DNA from: Soonwooa buanensis
Lineage (GTDB): Bacteria > Bacteroidota > Bacteroidia > Flavobacteriales > Weeksellaceae
Reading direction: 5' to 3'
Length of the DNA stretch: 64,000 bases
Assembly (NCBI RefSeq): GCF_900167905.1
Contig: NZ_FUYZ01000012.1
Location: 50,788-114,787 of the forward strand
The position numbers were made by a program, and so were the translations under genes. The notes beneath the pieces were generated by a model. It saw only the letters and a list, made by a program, of their open reading frames with translations. It was not told where the DNA came from and did no database searches. Shown here one piece after another: positions 34,628-43,821 of this stretch; position 1 is the stretch's first letter; each line of letters starts with the position of its first letter.

Positions 34628-34635
34628 CAAAGATA
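34628..34635 (-). promoter_or_regulatory. -7 box TATCTTTG for the epimerase-acyl-CoA synthetase operon
   Basis: Exact minus-strand TAnnTTTG match, about 30 nt before the TTG start at 34598. No -33 element at standard spacing. Confidence 0.5.
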
Positions 34636-34662
34636 CGCATTGAAACTCTAAATTAAAACCTC

Positions 34663-35442
34663 TTATTTATCAAACAAAAATGCTTTAACCGCAATTGCAA
34701 AATCCGTTGGATTATTGGCTTGCACCCAATGCGAGGCATTTGCAATCTCTACCAAACTAGAATTTGGGAACTGTTGCTTGATTAAGAAATCGTCTTGTGG
34801 AAGAATATAGTTGGACTTAGAACCTTTCATAAACAAAGTCGGACCATTATAAACACCAAATTTAATAGCATTAGAAACAAATTCTGTATAGTTATCCGCC
34901 AAAGTTTGTAGGTTAAAACGCCAATCCAACTTCTTGTCATCCGTCCAATAAAGATTTTTCATCAAAAACTGAATAACAAAAGTCTCTGGGATAAATTCTT
35001 TAAGAACATCTTCCACATCGTGACGCGATTCAACTTTAGAAAAATCAACCGATTGCAAAGCTTTAATAATACCTTGATGATGTGGTGGATATGCTTTTGG
35101 CGAAATATCGACAACGATAAGTTTTTCTACTTTTTCAGGGAAATTGATGGCGCATTGCATCACCGCTTTTCCACCAAGAGAATGTCCCAAAAGATAGGCT
35201 TTATCAATATTGTGAGCATTCATATAATTGATAATGTCGTTGGCTAAATCATCATGCGTCATCGACGGCGAATGAAAACTTCTACCGTGATTTCGCAGAT
35301 CCAACAAATGCGTTGGCATCATTTCGCCAAATTCTTTCCCGAAACTTCCCCAGTTATCGAGCATTCCGAAAAGTCCATGTAACACCAACAAAGGCGTCCC
35401 AGCCTTATCTTCTCCATATATTTTAGAATGTAATATTTCCAT
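34663..35442 (-). CDS. Alpha/beta hydrolase (YbfF-like esterase)
   Basis: Cytosolic hydrolase of 259 aa. It has the oxyanion segment LLVLHGLFGMLDNWG, the nucleophile elbow LLGHSLGGKA with Ser88, and the catalytic His in ANASHWVQANNP near the end. The closest recognisable type is the YbfF/alpha-beta-fold esterase group acting on short acyl esters; the natural substrate is unknown. It is followed at 7 bp by the previous gene in the minus direction, so both could share a transcript. Confidence 0.88.
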   Translation of the reverse strand: MEILHSKIYGEDKAGTPLLVLHGLFGMLDNWGSFGKEFGEMMPTHLLDLRNHGRSFHSPSMTHDDLANDIINYMNAHNIDKAYLLGHSLGGKAVMQCAINFPEKVEKLIVVDISPKAYPPHHQGIIKALQSVDFSKVESRHDVEDVLKEFIPETFVIQFLMKNLYWTDDKKLDWRFNLQTLADNYTEFVSNAIKFGVYNGPTLFMKGSKSNYILPQDDFLIKQQFPNSSLVEIANASHWVQANNPTDFAIAVKAFLFDK

Positions 35443-35449
35443 TTTCTTT

Positions 35450-36592
35450 TTAATTCATATTAAATTTTTCCCAGTATTTTTTAGGAAAATAAATCTTTCC
35501 ACTGTCCACGCCGACTGAGAATCCTGCATCATCTTTTTTATCCTTTGTCTCTATATTAATTTTTGAAGATCCGTAAACATCGATATTGTTGGAAGTTGAG
35601 AACAAAGCTAGTTTTTCAGTTTCGGATTTCACTTGATATAGGATATTTTTTCCGTCTGCATTTTTTTCAATTATTAAATGTGGGTAATCAACACGCATCG
35701 GTCCTCCAGGTCCCGAAACTGGAGAAATCCCAGATCTAGAAAATGGAGACACGCTCAATTCTTTTTTCAAAACTTCGGAAGCTAAATTTGAAATTTTATA
35801 CTCGTCCAGACCATCATAATTGATCGCGCCAACTTTTTTGAATTTTGAATCATAAATCAAAATATCATTGTTTTTTCGATAATCACTCAAAGCCAAATAA
35901 TCGAAGTTTTCAGAATTTTGTTCAGAAACATCGATAATTTTAACTTCCTCAATCACCATATTATTTTCCTTTGTTACTTTTCGTTTATCCTCATACAATG
36001 GATAAAAATTCTTTGCGTAAGCCTTAAAAATAGGAACAAACTTTCCATCATTTTTATAAACTATAAAATCCTCGGAATACCTATCCTCGGGAACTTTCTG
36101 AATTAGGGGCAAACCCGTTTTCTTATCAATAATTTTAGGTTCAGGTTTAGCTGGTAATTTTTTAGGTTCAACCATCGTCAAAAGATAATCGCCCACCGAT
36201 TTTATTGAGTGATAATATTGTTTTAATGGAATAATTTGATCGTCATTAATGTCAATCAAAAACGTCTTTTTATCAGCTTTGTCAGAGTATTTAAGATGTG
36301 GCTTGCCATTCATTGTAATAACATCCCAACTTAGATGATCGAGCAAAAGCTTTTTCTTAGTGTTGGCATTAAAGTAAACATCAGCGTCACTACCATCACT
36401 CAGCAAAAACAGCTTTCCATATTGCAATTTTTTGACGTTTTTATACTTAGGCTCTACTAATTCAGTTCCATTTTCGTCCACCAATCCATTTTTAGAATTA
36501 ATTTCAAATTCCTTAACATTATCTTGCGAAAATGCAATAGAAGTAAATGCTAAAAATGTAGTTGATAATAAGTTTTTAAAATAATTTTTCAT
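35450..36592 (-). CDS. Exported protein with WG-repeat-like start
   Basis: A 380-aa secreted protein with a signal peptide (residues 1-22, ending AFSQD). Near the start it has NSKNGLVDENGTELVEPKYKNVKKL, which looks like a WG/KWG-type beta-repeat. The rest is Lys/Asp-rich beta structure without a motif I recognise. A proline-glycine stretch (ISPVSGPGGPMRVDYPH) lies near residue 290. Envelope location is inferred from the signal peptide. It is 18 bp downstream of pdxJ, so probably co-transcribed but not functionally linked. Confidence 0.72.
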   Translation of the reverse strand: MKNYFKNLLSTTFLAFTSIAFSQDNVKEFEINSKNGLVDENGTELVEPKYKNVKKLQYGKLFLLSDGSDADVYFNANTKKKLLLDHLSWDVITMNGKPHLKYSDKADKKTFLIDINDDQIIPLKQYYHSIKSVGDYLLTMVEPKKLPAKPEPKIIDKKTGLPLIQKVPEDRYSEDFIVYKNDGKFVPIFKAYAKNFYPLYEDKRKVTKENNMVIEEVKIIDVSEQNSENFDYLALSDYRKNNDILIYDSKFKKVGAINYDGLDEYKISNLASEVLKKELSVSPFSRSGISPVSGPGGPMRVDYPHLIIEKNADGKNILYQVKSETEKLALFSTSNNIDVYGSSKINIETKDKKDDAGFSVGVDSGKIYFPKKYWEKFNMN

Positions 36593-36610
36593 CTGTGATT
36601 TGTGTTTAAT

Positions 36611-37333
36611 TTACCACTTCGCCAATCGCTTCAGATAAGCTTGAATTGTATTTTCTAATCCCATGTACAATGCTTCCGAAATCAAAGCATGACCAATAGA
36701 AACTTCCAACAAATTAGGAATATTGTCCGAAAAATATTTTAAATTTTCTAAACTTAAATCATGTCCTGCATTAATTCCTAAACCGAATTCTGTGGCTTTA
36801 ACGGCAGTTTCATAATAATCTTTAATCGCCGCTTCTGGATCGTTTGGATATTCTTTCGCAAAAGCTTCCGTGTAAAGCTCGATGCGATCTGTTCCAGTTT
36901 TTGCCGCCCACTCCACCATTTCTGGATTTGGATCTAAGAAAATCGAAGTTCGGATTCCAGCATTTTTAAAGGTCGAAACGATGTCTGTCAACTTATCCAA
37001 ATGTGTTTTACAATCCCAACCAGCATTAGAAGTAATCGCATCTTCGGCATCAGGAACTAAAGTTACTTGCTCGGGTTTCACTTCCAAAACCATTTTAATA
37101 AAATCTGGATAAGGATTTCCTTCAATGTTAAATTCGGTTGTTACCAAAGGTTTTAGATCATAAACATCTTTGCGAGTGATATGTCTTTCGTCGGGACGCG
37201 GATGGATGGTGATACCTTGTGCACCAAACTTCTGTGCATCAATCGCGATTTGTGTTACACTTGGCACATCGCCACCTCTTGCATTTCTTAAAGTTGCAAT
37301 TTTATTGATATTGACACTTAATTTTGTTGTCAT
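36611..37333 (-). CDS. pdxJ: Pyridoxine 5'-phosphate synthase PdxJ
   Basis: TIM-barrel enzyme of 240 aa that condenses 1-deoxyxylulose 5-phosphate with 3-amino-2-oxopropyl phosphate to make pyridoxine phosphate. Signatures are [43 protein letters not shown] with the catalytic His, [19 protein letters not shown], and [17 protein letters not shown] with the late catalytic His. Length is typical. It lies 14 bp after the MscS channel gene on the same strand. Confidence 0.96.
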   Translation of the reverse strand: MTTKLSVNINKIATLRNARGGDVPSVTQIAIDAQKFGAQGITIHPRPDERHITRKDVYDLKPLVTTEFNIEGNPYPDFIKMVLEVKPEQVTLVPDAEDAITSNAGWDCKTHLDKLTDIVSTFKNAGIRTSIFLDPNPEMVEWAAKTGTDRIELYTEAFAKEYPNDPEAAIKDYYETAVKATEFGLGINAGHDLSLENLKYFSDNIPNLLEVSIGHALISEALYMGLENTIQAYLKRLAKW

Positions 37334-37347
37334 TTTTTAATTTGATT

Positions 37348-38613
37348 TTAAATTTTATTGACTTGCATAATCTCCAACTCAAAGTCTTGTGCAGCGACTA
37401 AAAGATGGTCAAAAATATCTGACTGAACGCGCTCGTAATCTGCTAAATTCGAGTAAATTGTGAAACAATAAATCTCCAATGGAAGACCTTGCGTTGTATT
37501 TTCGAGTTGTCGAACAAGGATAATTTCTTTTTGTTCGATATTTGGATTATTCTTAAGATAAGTTTCCACATATTTTCTGAAAACCCCAATATTAGTCAAT
37601 TGTTGACGATTGAGATCATTTTCTGGATTGTGATAATCGCTTTGTTCTTTTTCAATTTCAGAACGTTTGGTTTTAATATAATCTGAAATTAAATTCACTT
37701 TTTCAAAACGATCAAGTTGTTCTTCTGTCAAAAAATGAAATGATTTAATATTAAAAATCATCGATCGCTTTATACGACGAAGATTACCTTCTGTCATCAC
37801 TTGATAATTTCGAATTTCGGTAGTCATCAAATCATAAGTTGGCACAGTCGAAATCGTTTTATCAAAGTTCATAATCTTGGTTGTTAAAAGACTGATTTCC
37901 ATAACATTTCCTTCCAGATTATATTTCGGAATACCAATCCAATCGCCGACTTTCAAACTTCGAGAAGTCGCAACATGAATTCCCGTTACAAAACCCAAAA
38001 TAGTATCTCTAAACACCAAAACCATAACCGCAGTTATCGCCCCGAGACTTCCTAAAATAGTACCAGCACTGATGTTAAAAATGATTTTGATAGCGACAAA
38101 AAACAAAATTACACCACCAAAAATCTTAACGGTTTGCGAAATCGCACGAAAAGCAATCAGCTTATAACTGTCTTTAGCAAGGATATAATAATTCTCGATG
38201 GCATTGTAAAGTCGCAAGCCCAAACCTGCAATAACAACAACTTGTCCAATGTCGACAATCTTATCAAGAATACCTTTTGTAATCTTGTGCATGCCCGCAT
38301 AAAAAATGGAATCCAGAGCAAACGTACAAAGCCCCAACGCAATAATGTGCGCAATTGAATTGAAAAAACGAGCTTTAATTAATGAATAAACAAATGGATA
38401 CTTTTCTGGATTCGAAAAATATTTTGATACGAGTTTAAAGCCTAATTTGATCAGAAAATCTACTAAAAACAAAAAGCCTAATAGCACCAAAATTTTGGAC
38501 GTCACCTGAAAAATCCAAGCAGCATCTCCTCGAAAATACTGTGCAAAAAAAACATTAATCTGATCACTAATGTTTTGCAAAAAATCTTTGGTATCGTCCA
38601 ATTCGTCTTTCAT
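37348..38613 (-). CDS. Mechanosensitive ion channel family protein (MscS type)
   Basis: Inner-membrane protein of 421 aa with about five N-terminal helices. The MscS pore helix and beta-domain follow (about 185-290): GSLGAITAVMVLVFRDTILGFVTGI, then VGDWIGIPKYNLEGNVMEISLLTTKIMNFDKTISTVPTYDLMT. The layout resembles E. coli YbdG. The cytosolic C-terminal part continues to the end. It protects against osmotic downshock, or modulates such channels. A -7 box TAATTTTG is 5 nt before the ATG. Confidence 0.9.
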   Translation of the reverse strand: MKDELDDTKDFLQNISDQINVFFAQYFRGDAAWIFQVTSKILVLLGFLFLVDFLIKLGFKLVSKYFSNPEKYPFVYSLIKARFFNSIAHIIALGLCTFALDSIFYAGMHKITKGILDKIVDIGQVVVIAGLGLRLYNAIENYYILAKDSYKLIAFRAISQTVKIFGGVILFFVAIKIIFNISAGTILGSLGAITAVMVLVFRDTILGFVTGIHVATSRSLKVGDWIGIPKYNLEGNVMEISLLTTKIMNFDKTISTVPTYDLMTTEIRNYQVMTEGNLRRIKRSMIFNIKSFHFLTEEQLDRFEKVNLISDYIKTKRSEIEKEQSDYHNPENDLNRQQLTNIGVFRKYVETYLKNNPNIEQKEIILVRQLENTTQGLPLEIYCFTIYSNLADYERVQSDIFDHLLVAAQDFELEIMQVNKI

Positions 38614-38618
38614 ATTTA

Positions 38619-38626
38619 CAAAATTA
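38619..38626 (-). promoter_or_regulatory. -7 box TAATTTTG close to the MscS start
   Basis: Exact minus-strand match 5 nt before the ATG at 38613, giving a leader of almost no length. No -33 element was found. Confidence 0.45.
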
Positions 38627-38680
38627 ACAATTTATTTTTCACCTTACCGAAAATCCTTATTTTTAACTCAAATTTAGAAC

Positions 38681-39169
38681 ATGGAGGAAGGATTAATCAC
38701 ACTTGTCAGCATCATATTATTAATCATCGGGATTCTCGGGACTTTTCTCCCCGTTTTACCAGGATTGGTCATAAGTTTGGCTGGATTTTTAATTTTTAAA
38801 TTTGGGACAGATTCAGATATGCCGATGTTATACGTTTGGATTTTCGGATTTTTGACAGCAATTTCCGCAGTTCTCAATTATGTAATTCCTGCAAGAACTA
38901 ACAAAAAATATGGCGGAACACGCTGGGGAAGTATTGGCTCATTTGTTGGGACAATTGCTGGTATGTTTTTAATTCCGGTTCCTTTTGGCTTTTTAATCGG
39001 GATGCTTTTGGGTGTGTTAATTGGAGAACTTCTGCATGACATGAACGACAAGAAAAAAGCTTTCAACTCTATGAAAGGCGCTTTAATAGGCTTCCTTTAT
39101 GGGACAGGATTCAACTTCATGGTCGGAATGGCAATGTTTTTGGTAGTTATGTATTATGCATTTTTTTAA
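38681..39169 (+). CDS. DUF456 membrane protein
   Basis: A 162-aa membrane protein that begins LVSIILLIIGILGTFLPVLPGLVISLAG, the N-terminal signature of DUF456. Two further Gly-rich helices follow (GGTRWGSIGSFVGTIAGMFLIPVPFGFLIGMLLGVLIGELL and GALIGFLYGTGFNFMVGMAMFLVVM). Function unknown. It is probably co-transcribed with the lipoprotein gene 30 bp downstream. Confidence 0.9.
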   Translation: MEEGLITLVSIILLIIGILGTFLPVLPGLVISLAGFLIFKFGTDSDMPMLYVWIFGFLTAISAVLNYVIPARTNKKYGGTRWGSIGSFVGTIAGMFLIPVPFGFLIGMLLGVLIGELLHDMNDKKKAFNSMKGALIGFLYGTGFNFMVGMAMFLVVMYYAFF

Positions 39170-39199
39170 ATACATTTAAACCTCACAAAATATTAAACT

Positions 39200-39682
39200 A
39201 TGATACGTCCTATTTTATTAACAACTATCCTATCTTTAGGAATTTTAAGTTGCGAAGCGCAGAAGAAAACAACAACTTCTACATCCAACTCTAGTTCAAC
39301 TTCTACATCGACTAGCAGCCAATCAACAAACACATCAGGTTTGAAAAAAGTAAATATCGACATGGGCGATTATCAACAAATCGCAGGTACAGATCTAAGC
39401 ATAAAATATAACGGAATTATCGAAGATAGCCGCTGTCCAGAAGGCATGACTTGCGTTTGGGCAGGCGTTGCAGTTGCGGAGCTAGAAGTCATGACGCCAA
39501 GTTCTCGACCTAGAACAATACAATTAGCAACGACCGAAATGGAATCTCGCGGTCTTAAAAAGTCCGAAACAGTCTATGGCTACGACATTAGTTTAAAAAC
39601 CGTTTCGCCTTATCCTTCCAAAAATGAAAAACCAGCAGGCACCAAAAATTCTATCGGTTTAGAAATTCAAAAGCAGAAATAA
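39200..39682 (+). CDS. Lipoprotein with Ser/Thr-rich linker
   Basis: A 160-aa lipoprotein (Cys18 in ILSCEAQ) with a 30-residue Ser/Thr tract that would space it from the membrane. The conserved block GIIEDSRCPEGMTCVWAGVAVAEL (near 78-100) has two Cys likely forming a disulfide. This DSRCPxGxxCVWAG block recurs in many bacterial small lipoproteins of unknown function. It converges on ung with 1 bp between stop codons. Confidence 0.8.
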   Translation: MIRPILLTTILSLGILSCEAQKKTTTSTSNSSSTSTSTSSQSTNTSGLKKVNIDMGDYQQIAGTDLSIKYNGIIEDSRCPEGMTCVWAGVAVAELEVMTPSSRPRTIQLATTEMESRGLKKSETVYGYDISLKTVSPYPSKNEKPAGTKNSIGLEIQKQK

Positions 39683-39683
39683 A

Positions 39684-40325
39684 TTACCAGTCAATCGCTG
39701 ATTTTTGTTTCGATGTTAAACATTCGTTGATTTTGGAAAAAACCTTACTTCCATAAAATCCTCGATGTACCGAAAACGGCGACGGATGCGCAGACTGAAG
39801 AATAAAATGTTTAGCAGGGTTGATTAATCCTGCTTTTTTTTGTGCAAAAGCGCCCCACAATACAAAAACAACATTTTCCTTTTCCTCCGAAATTTTTTCG
39901 ATAATAAAATTGGTGAACTTTTCCCAACCCAAATCTTTGTGAGAATTGGGCTCGTGCGCTTTAACCGTCAACGTTGCATTCAGCAGCAAAACACCTTGCT
40001 TTCCCCAATCATCCAATTCGGTTTTGGAACGATCAATATTGAGGTCGTTTTTTAATTCAGTAAAAATATTTTTAAGTGATGGTGGCGCCTTAACACCTTC
40101 GGTCACAGAAAAACAAAGTCCGTTGGCTTGGTTGTCATTATGATAAGGATCTTGACCAATAATTACGACCTTAACCTCATCAAAAGGCGTCAATTCTAAA
40201 GCGCGAAAAATTTGGTCTTTTGGTGGAAAACATTTACTGGACGCATATTCCAGATTAACATTTTGCCACAAATTTTTAAAATAGTCGCTTTCTTTTATCG
40301 GTTTTAAAATCTCATCCCAAGTCAT
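39684..40325 (-). CDS. ung: Uracil-DNA glycosylase (family 1)
   Basis: Base-excision repair enzyme of 213 aa that removes uracil from DNA. Motifs are VIIGQDPYHNDNQANGLCFSV (water-activating Asp in GQDPYH), LLLNATLTV, NVVFVLWGAFAQKKA and SAHPSPFSVHRGFYGSKVFSKIN (HPSPxS loop). Length matches bacterial Ung. A complete promoter with the -7 box 4 nt before the ATG suggests a leaderless transcript. Confidence 0.97.
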   Translation of the reverse strand: MTWDEILKPIKESDYFKNLWQNVNLEYASSKCFPPKDQIFRALELTPFDEVKVVIIGQDPYHNDNQANGLCFSVTEGVKAPPSLKNIFTELKNDLNIDRSKTELDDWGKQGVLLLNATLTVKAHEPNSHKDLGWEKFTNFIIEKISEEKENVVFVLWGAFAQKKAGLINPAKHFILQSAHPSPFSVHRGFYGSKVFSKINECLTSKQKSAIDW

Positions 40326-40329
40326 TTGA

Positions 40330-40361
40330 CAAAATTAATTGTAATAATTTTCATGAACAAA
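40330..40361 (-). promoter_or_regulatory. ung promoter, leaderless type
   Basis: Minus strand: TTTG (40361-40358), a 20-nt spacer and TAATTTTG (40337-40330), then TCAA and the ATG at 40325. Confidence 0.65.
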
Positions 40362-40417
40362 TGTCAGCACAAACCAAGTTTGTATAATTTTTGATAATTT
40401 AGAACAAAAGAAAGAAT

Positions 40418-41779
40418 ATGCTTACAGATTTTTCAAGTCTTGCAAAAGACATCAACATACCTACGGAGAATTTAAAAAAATTCGTTCAAGATTTTGAATT
40501 AAATATCGACTCTGTCATCAATGACAAAATGCAAGCGACACCAGAATTTACAAAATTTGTTAAAGAACAAAAAGACTTTCTATCAAAATACAGCAGCGAC
40601 CTAGAAAAAGAGAAAACACCAAAAGATATTGCCGAAACAATTTCGAAACCCATAGAAGAAGTTGATGATTTAATTAATAAAGAACATAAAAATCTTTTTG
40701 ACAACGGACTTTATAAAGCGTCTGTGTCTAGTTACAATATCGATCGAGAATTAGGCGGCGATTATCAATTTGTATATGATTATTTTGGGAAGAAAACGCC
40801 ACTTTTTCAAAAAGATTTTATCGGTTACAGCGATTTGTATTTTTACATTATCGACATGCTAGAACCTTTCACCGACGAGAATCAGCTTAACAATTGGGGA
40901 ATCCATCGTGCGGCAGGAATTATTCTCTATGGCCCTCCAGGAAGCGGAAAAATATTTTGGGCAAAACGCATTGCAAAAATTATCGATTACAAATTCGAGG
41001 AAATCCGAAAATCTTATCTGAAAACTAATTTCTTTAATAATGAAAAATCTGATTTTAATGACTTTTTAGTTAGCATCATGAAGCAAGAAAAAATCCTTCT
41101 GTTCTTAGATGATTTCGATGTTATTATGGAAGAAAAAGAAAGTCAAGATGGTTACGCTTGGGAGCTTAAAGAAACTAAAAATATTATTTTCCATACCATC
41201 GACAAGTTCGAGAAAGAGCATATTTTAATGATTGGCGCTGCAAAAAATGTCTCGGATATAGATTCAGAAATCCTTGCGCCAGGACGCTTTGATGTGATGA
41301 TTCCGATTTTCCCGCCGAATCCGCAAGAACGCGCCGAAATGATTTTGTATTATATGTTACAGAATCTTGCCGAAGACGCTACTTTACTAGAAGTTTTAAA
41401 ATATAACAAAGCCGACCAACTGCCTTTCTGGAGAGAGACTGCACAAAAAATGAAAGCTTTCTCCAACACGATGATTATTGACTTTACACAAAGTCTCAAA
41501 AAACGAATCCGAAATCTTTATCTAAAAAAAGAAGTTACAACTTTAAAAATTGATCAGACAATTTTGGATGCTGCGCTCAAGGAAGCTGCGGGCAAATTGA
41601 CACAAGAATATCTCAACAGTATACATTTATTTTTGCAAGAAGTAAGTATAAATTCGGAGGAAGAATTTTATCCAAGAATCTTGACGTTGCAACAAGAACT
41701 TCAATTCTATATTAGAAAAGAAGAACCTGTGCGAAGTATCGGTTTTAATAAAGATGAAAATCCCGAGAATAATTCGTAG
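40418..41779 (+). CDS. AAA family ATPase with altered Walker motifs
   Basis: A 453-aa protein with a helical N-terminus (residues 1-110) and one AAA domain (about 130-300). Walker A is GPPGSGKI (172-179), where the usual Thr or Ser after Lys is Ile. Walker B is LLFLDDFD (227-234), with Asp in place of the catalytic Glu. The arginine-finger region is LAPGRFD, lacking the first Arg of RPGRFD. The C-terminal helical tail (about 360-453) is not recognised. These changes suggest nucleotide binding without normal hydrolysis, or a distinct subfamily. It is a lone gene 58 bp before prfB. Confidence 0.82.
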   Translation: MLTDFSSLAKDINIPTENLKKFVQDFELNIDSVINDKMQATPEFTKFVKEQKDFLSKYSSDLEKEKTPKDIAETISKPIEEVDDLINKEHKNLFDNGLYKASVSSYNIDRELGGDYQFVYDYFGKKTPLFQKDFIGYSDLYFYIIDMLEPFTDENQLNNWGIHRAAGIILYGPPGSGKIFWAKRIAKIIDYKFEEIRKSYLKTNFFNNEKSDFNDFLVSIMKQEKILLFLDDFDVIMEEKESQDGYAWELKETKNIIFHTIDKFEKEHILMIGAAKNVSDIDSEILAPGRFDVMIPIFPPNPQERAEMILYYMLQNLAEDATLLEVLKYNKADQLPFWRETAQKMKAFSNTMIIDFTQSLKKRIRNLYLKKEVTTLKIDQTILDAALKEAAGKLTQEYLNSIHLFLQEVSINSEEEFYPRILTLQQELQFYIRKEEPVRSIGFNKDENPENNS

Positions 41780-41793
41780 AAAATGGCTTTAAA

Positions 41794-41815
41794 TATTTTT
41801 GAATGCCTAATTTTG
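41794..41815 (+). promoter_or_regulatory. -7 boxes for prfB
   Basis: Two exact TAnnTTTG matches, TATTTTTG (41794-41801) and TAATTTTG (41808-41815), lie 22-36 nt before the GTG start. Either could serve prfB. Confidence 0.5.
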
Positions 41816-41837
41816 CAAAACTAATTGACAAACACCC

Positions 41838-42947
41838 GTGATCAACAACGACCAGATAAAAGAAATCAGTGCCAGAATTAAGGATTTGCACAAGTATCTT
41901 CAAATCGAAAAAAAGAAAATCGAGATCAGCAACGATGACGAAAAAACGGCTGCTCCAGAATTTTGGGATAATCCAAAAGAAGCCGAAGTTTTCTTAAAAC
42001 AACTTCGTTCTAAAAAGAAATGGGTTGAAGATTACGAAGATATTTTTACTGAGTTCGAAGATTTGCAAGTTTTGATAGAATTTGCAAAAGAAGATGCTGA
42101 CAGCGAAAAAGAACTGGACGAAAATTTCCCAAAACTTGTCGAAAAAATTGAAAATTTAGAATTCAAAAACATGCTTTCCAACGAAGGCGATGAGCTTTCT
42201 GCAGTGCTTCAAATTACGGCTGGCGCTGGCGGAACCGAAAGCTGCGATTGGGCTGGGATGTTGATGCGTATGTACATCATGTGGGCAGAAAAGCAAGGCT
42301 ATAAAGTTAAGGAACTTAACTTCCAAGAAGGTGACGTGGCTGGTGTCAAAACGGTGACTTTGGAGATCGAAGGCGAATTTGCTTTTGGCTATCTAAAAGG
42401 TGAAAATGGCGTCCATCGTTTGGTGAGAATTTCGCCGTTTGACAGTAACGCAAAGCGACATACGAGTTTTGCTTCGGTTTACGTTTATCCTTTGGTTGAT
42501 GACACGATTGAAATTAATATTAATCCTGCTGATATTAGTTTTGAAACCATGCGTTCTTCCGGTGCTGGTGGACAGAATGTTAACAAGGTAGAAACCGCAG
42601 TTAGACTTCGACACGCACCGACTGGCATTATCATAGAAAACTCCGAATCACGCTCTCAGCTTCAAAACAAAGAAAAAGCGATGCAACTCTTGAAGTCTCG
42701 ACTTTATGAAATGGAACTTGAAGAGAAAATGCGCGCCCGTAACGAAATTGAAGCCAACAAAATGAAAATTGAATGGGGAAGCCAAATCCGAAATTACGTT
42801 ATGCATCCTTACAAATTGGTAAAAGATGTACGGTCAGGATTTGAAACTTCGGATGTTGATGGCGTGATGAATGGCAACATAACCGCCTTCTTAAAATCCT
42901 TTCTAATGGCGGAAGGACAAGCCGAAGCTGATGAAAGTCAGTTTTAA
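41838..42947 (+). CDS. prfB: Peptide chain release factor 2
   Basis: Release factor of 369 aa that reads UGA/UAA stops. Domain markers are the SPF tripeptide anticodon (199-201) and the catalytic GGQ (244-246), with [14 protein letters not shown] before them. Translation begins with GTG at 41838. Where E. coli prfB has its programmed +1 frameshift (CUU UGA), this gene reads CTT CAA at Leu21-Gln22, so the whole protein lies in one frame and the autoregulatory frameshift is absent. Two -7 boxes lie upstream. Confidence 0.97.
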   Translation: MINNDQIKEISARIKDLHKYLQIEKKKIEISNDDEKTAAPEFWDNPKEAEVFLKQLRSKKKWVEDYEDIFTEFEDLQVLIEFAKEDADSEKELDENFPKLVEKIENLEFKNMLSNEGDELSAVLQITAGAGGTESCDWAGMLMRMYIMWAEKQGYKVKELNFQEGDVAGVKTVTLEIEGEFAFGYLKGENGVHRLVRISPFDSNAKRHTSFASVYVYPLVDDTIEININPADISFETMRSSGAGGQNVNKVETAVRLRHAPTGIIIENSESRSQLQNKEKAMQLLKSRLYEMELEEKMRARNEIEANKMKIEWGSQIRNYVMHPYKLVKDVRSGFETSDVDGVMNGNITAFLKSFLMAEGQAEADESQF

Positions 42948-43007
42948 AACCGATAAATTTTAACTAAAATTAACGCCCTTTATCATAGATAAAATTAATC
43001 AATTAAG

Positions 43008-43015
43008 TATATTTG
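43008..43015 (+). promoter_or_regulatory. -7 box TATATTTG for dedA
   Basis: Exact match, 16 nt before the ATG at 43032; no -33 element was seen. Confidence 0.5.
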
Positions 43016-43031
43016 CGACACAAAAATTAAT

Positions 43032-43718
43032 ATGGAACACTTTGAAAGCTGGAAAGACTTATTAAACCCCGAGTTTTACATTAAAATGGGTGGGTTTTGG
43101 CTAATATTATTCATCATTTTTGCAGAAACAGGATTATTTGTTGGTTTCTTTCTACCAGGCGATTCATTACTTTTTGTATCAGGAATATATGCCGTAGAAA
43201 TTATCAAGGAAACTTTTGGAGGAAGTGGCAACGATTTGTTAGACACAACAATTCTCGCAAGTTGTATTTCTTTAGCTGCAATCATCGGTAACGAAGTTGG
43301 ATATTATTTCGGTGTTAAAACTGGACCAGCTTTGTACAAACGTCCTGACACAATGCTTTTCAAAAAGAAATACCTTTATCAAGCGCATGACTTTTTCGAA
43401 AAACACGGCAGTATGGCGGTTATTATGGCTAGATTTTTACCAGTTGTAAGAACTTTCACCCCGATTGTTGCTGGTATTGTTAAAATGGACAAGAAAAGAT
43501 TTTTGATAGATAACATTATTGGTGCGGTGCTTTGGTCATTTAGTTTGGTATTTGCAGGACATTATTTAGATAAAGTTTTTAAAGATCAATTCGGGATCGA
43601 TCTTAAGTCTCACCTAGAATGGATCATCATTATCATTGTTCTTGTTACAACACTTCCTGTATTAATCAAATTTGTATTTGGAGGTCCAAAAGAAGAACCT
43701 AAAGGTCCACAAGAATAA
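43032..43718 (+). CDS. DedA family membrane protein
   Basis: Inner-membrane protein of 228 aa of the DedA (SNARE-associated/VTT) family, linked to lipid flipping and membrane homeostasis. Motifs are ETGLFVGFFLPGDSLLFVSG near residue 30 and MARFLPVVRTFTPIVAGIVKMDKKRFLIDN (ARFLPxxRT) near 145. There are four or five helices, with a charged C-terminal tail. It is monocistronic between its own promoter and terminator. Confidence 0.93.
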   Translation: MEHFESWKDLLNPEFYIKMGGFWLILFIIFAETGLFVGFFLPGDSLLFVSGIYAVEIIKETFGGSGNDLLDTTILASCISLAAIIGNEVGYYFGVKTGPALYKRPDTMLFKKKYLYQAHDFFEKHGSMAVIMARFLPVVRTFTPIVAGIVKMDKKRFLIDNIIGAVLWSFSLVFAGHYLDKVFKDQFGIDLKSHLEWIIIIIVLVTTLPVLIKFVFGGPKEEPKGPQE

Positions 43719-43740
43719 ATTTTTTCTTAAATTATATTAA

Positions 43741-43769
43741 AAAAGAATCTCAAATGAGGTTCTTTTTTT
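43741..43769 (+). terminator. Terminator after dedA
   Basis: AAAAGAATCTC pairs with GAGGTTCTTTT (one G-U pair) over a short loop, with seven T's after the stem. Confidence 0.88.
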
Positions 43770-43821
43770 GTTGGAAAATAATATTTTTCTATATTCGAAA
43801 AAGAATAAAAAATAACACAAT

